From assembly GCA_016219235.1 (NCBI GenBank), contig JACRBO010000258.1, positions 1 through 7,557 of the forward strand: DNA of 7,557 bases. The letters run 5' to 3'. The notes beneath the pieces are model-generated. The model ran no database searches. It saw only the letters and a program-made list of their open reading frames with translations, and was not told the origin of the DNA. Below are positions 1 through 5,453 of this stretch, piece after piece. Each line of letters begins with the position of its first letter. The stretch's first letter is position 1. The position numbers and the translations under genes are program-made. This DNA comes from Chloroflexota bacterium. GTDB taxonomy: Bacteria; Chloroflexota; Anaerolineae; Fen-1058.

Positions 1-1111
1 ACCCGCGATTCGGCACTTCGACGCCCAGCTCCAGCGTGAAGATATTGCCCACTTCCACTTCGCCATTGATGGATTCGCCATAGCGTTCCCAGCGCGGGCC
101 GAGGACGGTCGCGCCATCGTGCGCGGTGCGACCAACATGATGGCCGGTGGCATGTTGATATTCGGGGAAGCCCGCCTTCACGACGACGTCGCGCGCGGCT
201 TTATCGACTTCCCAACCCAGCGCGCCGGGCTTCAATTTTTTGGACGCGGCCACGATCGCGGCGCGCACCGTATCGAAGCCGGTTTGCACGTCGGCGGGCG
301 GTTTTGTTTCGCCCTTATCGAGCAGGTACCACATGTGCTGCAAGTCCGACACGAAGCCGTCTTTCGATACGCCAAAGTCGATGTGCACGGTGTGGCCGCG
401 CTCCGCTTTGAATTCGCCAGGCGCGCCGTGGCCGATCGGGCTGTCGGGGTGCGTGTTCACAATCGGGCAGAATTCCATCTCCCAAGCGGTCGTGAGTCCG
501 CGATCGACCATACGATCGTGAATGAAATCGCGGATGTCGGTTTCTTTCCGGCCGGGGCGCAAAAAAGCCGTGACTTCGTCGAAGATTATTTGCGTCTCTT
601 TGACGGCTGCACGCACCCGATCGACTTCGCTCTTTGATTTGCGGCCGCGCAGTGCGCCGATGACGCTCTCCGACGAAATGAAGCACGACGCATAGCGCGT
701 GCCTTCCAGCAGGCGGAACAACTGTGTCCACATGCCGTGCGTCAGGCCGTCGGCCGACGGATCGCTCTCGCTGTAGTTGATGGCGATGCAACCGGGATCG
801 AGCCGCTTCAGCACGTCCACCAGCGGCTGGCGGATGCTTTGATCGTAGCCGATGACTTCTTTGTACGCGCCGGTTTGTTTGATGTTATCGGCATCGTACC
901 GGCCCACAATGGCGATGCGTTCGCCGCGTTTGGTGAGGATGAAGGCCGAGTGCCACGTCATCTGCAAGTCCGGGCTGACGATCAGGCTCATGCTCGGATC
1001 ATTCAACTGGCTGGTCTCGCGCACGAACGTCAGCCACACATCCACGTCCTTTTCGCGCAGAATGCTGATCGCTTGGTCTACTTTTTCCAGGATGATTTTG
1101 CGCTGCGACAT
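1..1111 (-). CDS. M24 family metallopeptidase (Xaa-Pro aminopeptidase-like), 3' end cut by window edge
   Basis: A frame open from ATG at 1111 to the left edge gives 370 residues without a stop, so the C-terminus is missing. Residues about 8-150 resemble the creatinase/prolidase N-terminal domain. Residues about 160-370 are the pita-bread M24 catalytic domain. Expected dinuclear metal ligands are visible: D245 (in HIDFGV), D256 (in SDLQ), H324 (in ATGHHVG) and E361 (in FTLELG). The fifth ligand, a second Glu, would lie past the edge. H228 in IGHG matches the conserved substrate-side His. Members of the family cleave N-terminal residues from peptides, often before proline, in the cytoplasm. The start is set by AAAGGAG four bases upstream. 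The usual EPG motif around the fourth ligand reads ELG here. Co-orientation behind parB is probably only positional. The M24 assignment is secure; the exact substrate is not. Confidence 0.9.
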   Translation of the reverse strand, partial: MSQRKIILEKVDQAISILREKDVDVWLTFVRETSQLNDPSMSLIVSPDLQMTWHSAFILTKRGERIAIVGRYDADNIKQTGAYKEVIGYDQSIRQPLVDVLKRLDPGCIAINYSESDPSADGLTHGMWTQLFRLLEGTRYASCFISSESVIGALRGRKSKSEVDRVRAAVKETQIIFDEVTAFLRPGRKETDIRDFIHDRMVDRGLTTAWEMEFCPIVNTHPDSPIGHGAPGEFKAERGHTVHIDFGVSKDGFVSDLQHMWYLLDKGETKPPADVQTGFDTVRAAIVAASKKLKPGALGWEVDKAARDVVVKAGFPEYQHATGHHVGRTAHDGATVLGPRWERYGESINGEVEVGNIFTLELGVEVPNRG

Positions 1112-1115
1112 CCGG

Positions 1116-1122
1116 CTCCTTT
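1116..1122 (-). promoter_or_regulatory. Shine-Dalgarno of the M24 peptidase gene
   Basis: AAAGGAG reads on the minus strand four bases before ATG at 1111. It is one of the strongest ribosome sites in the window and fixes the peptidase start. The short spacer is slightly below the optimum. Confidence 0.75.
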
Positions 1123-1143
1123 GTCGTGTGCTCGCAAAGTGTC

Positions 1144-1225
1144 AGCAGAGGCGGCTCCCACGCCGCCGGAACGCGGGCACACTTGCACCCACTGCGTGCA
1201 GTGCGGTGTGGGAGCCCGCTCTGCT
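1144..1225. repeat. Imperfect inverted repeat (REP/MITE-like) between parB and the M24 gene
   Basis: Two 23-bp arms, 1144-1166 and 1203-1225, are inverted copies of each other matching at 20 of 23 positions, around a 36-bp centre. The left part can also fold alone: GGCGGC at 1150-1155 pairs with GCCGCC at 1162-1167 around TCCCAC. The right arm has a weaker GCGG/CCGC pairing (1203-1206 with 1216-1219), so the element also looks like two small hairpins in opposite orientation. The centre holds TGCAC/GTGCA (1184-1188, 1196-1200). The right arm overlaps the last two bases of the parB stop codon. No T-run follows in either direction, so a plain intrinsic terminator is unlikely. No clear target duplication was seen. 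Confidence 0.7.
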
Positions 1226-2084
1226 AATCGCTCTTGACGATGCGACGATAAATGGAATCGAGTTCTTCTTCGGAATAAAAATGAATGACCAGCGTGCCGC
1301 CCTTCTTCGATCGGAACAGGCTGACCTTGGTGCCCAGCACGCGCCGCATGCGATCTTCCAGCGCGCGGCTGTCGGCGCTAACCCGATGGGCTGCATGCGC
1401 CTTCCTGGCCGCCGGGTGTTCATCGAGCAGGCGGCGCACCAGTTCTTCGGTCTGGCGTACGCTCAAATTGTTCTTGATGATCTGGCTCAGCAAATGTTGC
1501 TGTGTAGCTTGATCGGTGACGGCAAGCAGGGCGCGAGCGTGGCCTTCGGAGATGAGGCCATCGGCCAGACGGGCTTTGATGGCTTCCGGCAGTTTGAGCA
1601 GGCGCAAAATGTTAGCCACCGCCACACGGCTCTTGCCCACGCGCTGCGCAATTTGATCTTGCGTCAGGCCAAACTCTTCGGCCAGTTGTTTATACGCCAG
1701 GGCTTCTTCCAGCGGATTGAGATCGGCACGCTGGATATTTTCCACCAGCGCCATTTCCAGCATCTGTTCCGGGGCGGCGTCTTTCACGACCACCGGCACT
1801 ACTTCCAGACCGGCGATCTGCGATGCCCGCCAGCGGCGCTCACCGGCGATCAGCGTGTATTGGTCTTCGCCGCTGCGCACCACGATCAACGGTTGAATCA
1901 GGCCGTGTTCGCGGATCGAATCCGCCAGCTCTTTCAGCGCTTGTTCGTCAAAGAAACCGCGCGGTTGATGCGGATTGGGCGTAATCGCGCGCACCGGCAC
2001 TTCGGCCAGACCCGAGTTGGCGGGCAAATCTGAACCGGGCAACAACGCCCCCAGGCCGCGTCCTAAACCGATCTTTTTGTTCAT
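1224..2084 (-). CDS. parB: Chromosome partitioning protein ParB (CTP-dependent sliding clamp)
   Basis: This 286-residue ParB binds parS sites, spreads as a CTP-dependent clamp and stimulates ParA to segregate newly replicated origins. The N-terminus (residues 6-15) carries the GLGRGLGALL signature of chromosomal ParB proteins, with R9 in the segment that contacts ParA. GERRWRA at 81-87 and ENIQR at 115-119 are the nucleotide-binding motifs. A helix-turn-helix follows at about 139-163 (GLTQDQIAQRVGKSRVAVAN). The lower-scoring C-terminal part, about 235-286, is the dimerisation domain. I chose ATG at 2084 because the signature begins there; an in-frame TTG at 2144 would add 20 unrelated residues. 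No strong Shine-Dalgarno precedes it. parB follows parA after 83 bp containing a strong hairpin. The TAG stop touches the inverted repeat at 1144-1225. Length and motifs are normal for the family. Confidence 0.96.
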   Translation of the reverse strand: MNKKIGLGRGLGALLPGSDLPANSGLAEVPVRAITPNPHQPRGFFDEQALKELADSIREHGLIQPLIVVRSGEDQYTLIAGERRWRASQIAGLEVVPVVVKDAAPEQMLEMALVENIQRADLNPLEEALAYKQLAEEFGLTQDQIAQRVGKSRVAVANILRLLKLPEAIKARLADGLISEGHARALLAVTDQATQQHLLSQIIKNNLSVRQTEELVRRLLDEHPAARKAHAAHRVSADSRALEDRMRRVLGTKVSLFRSKKGGTLVIHFYSEEELDSIYRRIVKSD

Positions 2085-2116
2085 AGCATCGCCGATCGTT
2101 GTCACAGATTGCCTTG

Positions 2117-2144
2117 AGTTTAGCGTATTTTTAGATGAAAGCAA
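2117..2144 (-). promoter_or_regulatory. Candidate sigma-70-type promoter for parB
   Basis: TTGCTT (2139-2144) and TAAACT (2117-2122) are separated by 16 bp on the minus strand, in the parA-parB gap just after the parA hairpin. Each box matches its consensus only partly. If active, it would let parB be transcribed independently of pfkB-parA. This is a pattern match only. Confidence 0.28.
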
Positions 2145-2169
2145 AGGGCGAGCGTCACCGCTCGCCCTT
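2144..2169 (-). terminator. GUGA-tetraloop hairpin on the parA stop codon (attenuator or weak terminator)
   Basis: An 11-bp perfect stem (2144-2154 with 2159-2169) closes a four-base loop that reads GUGA in the minus-strand RNA, a GNRA tetraloop. The stem is largely G-C. The transcript then continues TGCTTTCATCT, which is T-rich but not a proper U-tract, so termination is probably partial. Two bases of the parA TAA codon (2168-2170) lie inside the stem. A role in lowering parB expression or protecting the parA mRNA 3' end is inference. Confidence 0.6.
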
Positions 2170-2977
2170 AAGCAACTGTCACCGCCGTTCGCGCCGCCAG
2201 CTGGGCCTCAGCCGCCCGATCGCTAGTCAACAGTTCGTCGGCGAGTTGATCGTAGGCAATGCCGCCTGACGAAGTGGGTGCGTACGATAAAATCGGTTCG
2301 CCGAACGAGGGCGCTTCGCCCAGGCGCACACTGCGCGGAATCAAGATGCTGAACACGCGATTGCCAAAGTGCGATCTGGCTTCGTTGACGACCTGCTGCG
2401 CCAGCTTCATGCGGCTGTCGTACATCGTCATGATCAAGCCACGCACAATCAGCCCCGGATTCAGGGCCTTGCGCACCAATTGAATCGTGTTCATCAACTG
2501 TGACAGGCCTTCCAGCGCCAGATACTCGCACTGCACCGGCACCAGCACGCCGTGCGCGGCCGTTAGCGCATTCACCGTCAACAGACCCAGCGACGGCGGG
2601 CAATCGATCAGCACGTAGTCGTAGTTAGCTTGCACTTCGGCCAGCGCGCGCTTCAAGCGCCGCTCGCGTTCGGCCAATTCCACCAGCTCCACTTCTGCGC
2701 CGGCCAGCGCCAACGAGGACGGGGCCAGATCAAGTCGCAGGCGTTTGGTCAGTTGGATCGTTTGGGGCAGCGGTACGTCGTCGATCAAGATGTGATACGT
2801 GGAGCGCTTGACTTGCTGCTTATCGAAGCCCAGCGACGACGTGGCATTGGCTTGCGGATCGATGTCGATCAGCAACACGCGCTGGCCTTTGGCCGCCAGA
2901 TACGCGCCCAGATTGACCGCGGTCGTCGTCTTGCCCACGCCGCCTTTTTGATTGACCAGCGCGTAAACGTGCGTCAT
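2168..2977 (-). CDS. parA: Chromosome partitioning ATPase ParA (Soj/MinD superfamily)
   Basis: This 269-residue protein is a deviant Walker A P-loop ATPase. It binds DNA nonspecifically as an ATP dimer and, with ParB, moves replicated origins apart. KGGVGKTT at 11-18 has both the signature lysine (K11) and the phosphate-binding lysine (K16). DIDPQ at 38-42 follows, and the Walker B strand is in VLIDCPPSLG at about 122-131. The C-terminal PRSVRLGEAPSFGEP segment is typical of chromosomal Soj proteins. The length fits the chromosomal type without an extra N-terminal DNA-binding domain. The ATG shares ATGA with the stop of the upstream kinase gene and has no visible Shine-Dalgarno, so translation is probably coupled to it. 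parB lies downstream past a hairpin on the parA stop codon. Confidence 0.97.
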   Translation of the reverse strand: MTHVYALVNQKGGVGKTTTAVNLGAYLAAKGQRVLLIDIDPQANATSSLGFDKQQVKRSTYHILIDDVPLPQTIQLTKRLRLDLAPSSLALAGAEVELVELAERERRLKRALAEVQANYDYVLIDCPPSLGLLTVNALTAAHGVLVPVQCEYLALEGLSQLMNTIQLVRKALNPGLIVRGLIMTMYDSRMKLAQQVVNEARSHFGNRVFSILIPRSVRLGEAPSFGEPILSYAPTSSGGIAYDQLADELLTSDRAAEAQLAARTAVTVA

Positions 2978-3846
2978 CGTGAGGCCGAAGCAAGGGGATA
3001 CTTCGCTTCAATCAGCGGCGAAGTGGTCAGACAATGTTGAATCTCGGCAGTGGTTGGCACGCCGTCCAGGCCGGGCCGTGAAATCGATTTGGTCGCCAGA
3101 CAATTGGCAAAGCGCGCGGCCGCGATGGGGCTGGCCGTCTGCTTCAGGCGCACAAAAAACGCGGCGGCAAAGACATCACCCGCGCCCGTCGGATCGACTT
3201 CGGACTCTTTGTAAGTGGGCAAATCCGTAATCACGCCGTCGTAAAAGACCGAGCAGCCCGCCGCGCCGCGCGTCACCACAAAGACGCGCGCCCACTTGGA
3301 CCACTGTCGCGCCAGGTCTTCGTCCCCCTGCACGTCTTCGATGCTGATCACTACTGCGGTCGCGCGCCGGAGAATCGCTTCTGCTTCACGCCACTCGGCA
3401 CGACTGACATTCCCCGCCGTGTCCCACTGACGCAGCCAGCCTTGCGGCGTGATGCCCACAAAATCACCACTGAACTGATCCAGCCAGGTCCGATCGATTT
3501 CCTGCGCGACCGGGGCCAGATGCACCACGCCCAGCGCGTTGCGAATCGGGCCGAGCGCGTTGACCAACGGCGGATCAAGTCGGCTGGCTGTGCTGTGTAA
3601 GATTTGTTGACGACCGGTGGGCGTGTAGCGATTCTCGAAGGTTGTGGTGCGATCGGCGGGCGAGTTGATCACGTCAATGTCGATCAGGGCCAGACCGGGA
3701 TTGGCATCGGGGCCGGTGCTGGTGATAACGTGCGTCTCACACCCGATCGCGTGCGCGGTGCGACCCGCAAACGTGACGGTGCCGCCAAACGTCCAGCCGT
3801 CTGGCGTGATATCCTTGCACACATGGCCGATGGCTAAATAATGCAT
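2974..3846 (-). CDS. PfkB-family (ribokinase-like) carbohydrate kinase, substrate unknown
   Basis: This 290-residue protein belongs to the ribokinase/PfkB superfamily, cytoplasmic kinases that phosphorylate sugars or nucleosides with ATP. The second family signature, DPTGAGDVFAAAF, covers 218-230 with the anion hole GAGD and the catalytic base D224. The ATP-side strand VTRGAAGCSV is at 191-200. The N-terminal sugar-binding region has FGGTVTFAG (20-28), a variant of the usual GGxxxN pattern without the typical Asn, so the substrate cannot be named. I chose ATG at 3846; TTG at 3852 would add two residues. No Shine-Dalgarno is visible, and an AT-rich palindrome lies immediately upstream. Its TGA overlaps the parA ATG by four bases. 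Family membership is firm; any link to chromosome partitioning is only positional. Confidence 0.9.
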   Translation of the reverse strand: MHYLAIGHVCKDITPDGWTFGGTVTFAGRTAHAIGCETHVITSTGPDANPGLALIDIDVINSPADRTTTFENRYTPTGRQQILHSTASRLDPPLVNALGPIRNALGVVHLAPVAQEIDRTWLDQFSGDFVGITPQGWLRQWDTAGNVSRAEWREAEAILRRATAVVISIEDVQGDEDLARQWSKWARVFVVTRGAAGCSVFYDGVITDLPTYKESEVDPTGAGDVFAAAFFVRLKQTASPIAAARFANCLATKSISRPGLDGVPTTAEIQHCLTTSPLIEAKYPLASASR

Positions 3847-3855
3847 AAGCAATTA

Positions 3856-3917
3856 ACAATGATCAATGATCAATGAAAGTTCTCACTTCGGTTCATTCAT
3901 TGCACATTGATCATTGT
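3856..3917. repeat. AT-rich imperfect palindrome with 7-bp tandem repeat, khpB-pfkB spacer
   Basis: A perfect 13-bp inverted repeat, ACAATGATCAATG at 3856-3868 and its complement at 3905-3917, is followed inward by a 2x2 mismatch and seven more pairs (3871-3877 with 3896-3902). This leaves an 18-base loop. The left arm is also built from 2.7 tandem copies of AATGATC (3858-3876). The spacer is much more AT-rich than the flanking genes and fills nearly the whole gap between khpB and pfkB. It may end the upstream transcript, bind a protein, or be a dispersed palindromic repeat. No clear U-tract favours termination. Confidence 0.72.
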
Positions 3918-3924
3918 ACATAGA

Positions 3925-4650
3925 TTACCGTTTGGTTGATTTGGGGACGATGGTGACTTTGCGGTTCTCGCCGGCGCCGACGCTTTCCGTGCGGACGTGC
4001 GGATGATCGCGCAGCGTCAGGTGAATGATGCGGCGCTCGTTGGCGGGCATGGGTTCCAACGAGGCGGGCTTGTGCGACGTAGTGACCCGTTCCGCCATGC
4101 GCTGCGCCAATTGCTGGAGCATCTGTTCCCGGTGCGACTTGTACCCTTCGACATCGATCACCAGGTTGATGTAACGGCCCAGTTCTTTGGCGACTAGCAG
4201 CCGTGTGAGATACTGCAAGTCCTCCAGCGTCTCACCGCGCCGCCCGATCAAGCCGCCCAACTCGCCGCCCTGAATGTTCAGCACCAGCGTCGGGCCGTCC
4301 TGTCGATCTTGATCGCTGAGCAGGTCCATCAGGCGCGCTTCGACCTGAGTGGAAATGCGCATCTTCGCCAACAGCGTGGTCAACACCCGCTGCGCGGCGG
4401 CGGCATCCGCATCAAGCTCCGGCGCGGCTTCTACTTCGACGGGCGCACTGGCCGCTGGCGTCGCTACGGGTGTCGCCGCCGGTTCGATGATCGCCTGGCG
4501 TGTCAGTCGCACGCGCGCTTCACGGTCGCCGGGCGCTGATAGCACATCGATGGTAACGTTGCGGCGCTCCAGGTTCAGCACATCCAGGCCGCGCGTAATT
4601 GCCTCTTCAATGGTATTCCCCACCGCTTCGATCGATTGAAGCACATCCAC
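3925..4650 (-). CDS. khpB: RNA-binding protein KhpB (Jag/EloR): Jag-N, KH and R3H domains
   Basis: This 241-residue protein has the three-part Jag architecture. A Jag N-terminal domain (about 1-52) is followed by an Ala/Pro/Glu-rich linker (about 55-85), a KH domain (about 86-166) with the GRRG loop at 136-139, and an R3H domain with R206-x3-H210 near the C-terminus. In Gram-positive bacteria KhpB pairs with KhpA, binds RNA, and influences cell elongation and division. The partner khpA is not in this window. The gene is classically next to yidC, as here, with a 17-bp gap. The start is GTG, chosen because AAGGAG sits seven bases upstream and the Jag-N domain begins directly. The AT-rich palindrome follows its stop, which suggests that the cassette ends here. 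All domains appear intact. Confidence 0.94.
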   Translation of the reverse strand: MDVLQSIEAVGNTIEEAITRGLDVLNLERRNVTIDVLSAPGDREARVRLTRQAIIEPAATPVATPAASAPVEVEAAPELDADAAAAQRVLTTLLAKMRISTQVEARLMDLLSDQDRQDGPTLVLNIQGGELGGLIGRRGETLEDLQYLTRLLVAKELGRYINLVIDVEGYKSHREQMLQQLAQRMAERVTTSHKPASLEPMPANERRIIHLTLRDHPHVRTESVGAGENRKVTIVPKSTKR

Positions 4651-4657
4651 CGCTTGG

Positions 4658-4663
4658 CTCCTT
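4658..4663 (-). promoter_or_regulatory. Shine-Dalgarno fixing the GTG start of khpB
   Basis: AAGGAG lies seven bases before GTG at 4650 and overlaps the region of the yidC stop. It supports a GTG start, with the next methionine far inside the protein. Confidence 0.7.
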
Positions 4664-4667
4664 GAAG

Positions 4668-5438
4668 TTACTTCTTGTTGTTGGCTTTAGCTGCCGGCTT
4701 GGCCGCCGTCAACTGCGGCTTAGGGGCTGCGGGCTTGGCTGACCCGGCGGCCGGTTTGGCCGGATTGCCGATGAGTTTGTACTGGGCCACGCCCACCAGA
4801 TTCGAGACGATGAAATAGATGCTCAGGCCCGAGGCAAATTGCAGCGCGAACAGGCCGAACATCAACGGCATCATCAAATTCATCTGCTTGGTCATCGCCG
4901 CCGCGCTGGGATCGACGCTGGGCGGGGTTGCCAGTTTTTGCTGTAACCACGTCGTCACCACCACCAGAATCGGCAGCACGTAGAACTGATCGGGCTGGCC
5001 CAGATTCAGCCACAGAAAACTGTTGTTGATGGGAATTAGCGGCGCCACAGCCGGCGCAGCGCGATGGGCCAGCGACAGCAGTTGCAGCGGATTGACGGCC
5101 AGCGCGCCCGTGATCGCCTGATAAAACGCGATCATGATGAACAACTGCAAGATCAGCGGCAGACAACCGCCGAACATGCTGACATTGTTTTCTTTGTACA
5201 GCTGCATCTGCGCCTGAGACAACTTGGCGCGATCGTTGCCGTACTTCTTCTTGATCTCTTCCATCTGCGGCGCCAGTTCGGCCATCTTGCGCGACGAGCG
5301 TTGTTGCGGCAGCGTCAGCGGCAGCGTGATCAGGCGCACCAGAATCGTCGTCACGACGATAGCCAGCGGAAAGCTCTGGCCCAGGATGCTGTAAAAGAAC
5401 AGCAATACGTTTACCATCGGGGAGATAAGAAAATCCAC
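4668..5438 (-). CDS. yidC: Membrane protein insertase YidC/Oxa1 family (short, Gram-positive type)
   Basis: This 256-residue integral membrane insertase integrates and folds membrane proteins alone or with Sec. It lacks the large periplasmic domain of proteobacterial YidC. Hydrophobic segments lie at about 8-46, 90-112, 139-168 and 186-224, consistent with five membrane passes. R35 in ILVRLITLP is the conserved arginine of the hydrophilic groove. The cytoplasmic hairpin (about 48-85) is charged and helical (KMAELAPQMEEIKKKYGNDR). The C-terminal 30 residues are an Ala/Pro/Lys-rich basic tail ending NNKK, of the kind that contacts ribosomes in Oxa1 proteins. No lipobox is present, unlike SpoIIIJ. 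The GTG start is supported by GAGG six bases upstream. Gaps of 15 bp to the lipoprotein gene and 17 bp to khpB indicate one operon. Confidence 0.95.
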   Translation of the reverse strand: MDFLISPMVNVLLFFYSILGQSFPLAIVVTTILVRLITLPLTLPQQRSSRKMAELAPQMEEIKKKYGNDRAKLSQAQMQLYKENNVSMFGGCLPLILQLFIMIAFYQAITGALAVNPLQLLSLAHRAAPAVAPLIPINNSFLWLNLGQPDQFYVLPILVVVTTWLQQKLATPPSVDPSAAAMTKQMNLMMPLMFGLFALQFASGLSIYFIVSNLVGVAQYKLIGNPAKPAAGSAKPAAPKPQLTAAKPAAKANNKK

Positions 5439-5444
5439 GTTCGA

Positions 5445-5448
5445 CCTC
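5445..5448 (-). promoter_or_regulatory. Shine-Dalgarno fixing the GTG start of yidC
   Basis: GAGG, extended to GAGGT, lies six bases before GTG at 5438 within the 15-bp gap. It favours GTG over the internal ATG seven codons later. Confidence 0.65.
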
Positions 5449-5453
5449 GTTTA

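Noticed and set aside
119..637. 172-codon open frame on the plus strand opposite the M24 gene
   Set aside because: Its codons are the exact complement of the M24 catalytic domain with metal ligands in place; no independent coding support.
1112..1223. Possible intrinsic terminator after parB
   Set aside because: The inverted repeat is long and imperfect and no T-run follows it in either direction, so I list it as a repeat instead.
852..2033. 393-codon open frame on the plus strand opposite parB and the M24 gene
   Set aside because: It is antisense to clear ParB and M24 coding sequence, crosses an intergenic repeat, and its translation resembles no protein family. It is a by-product of GC-rich codon use.
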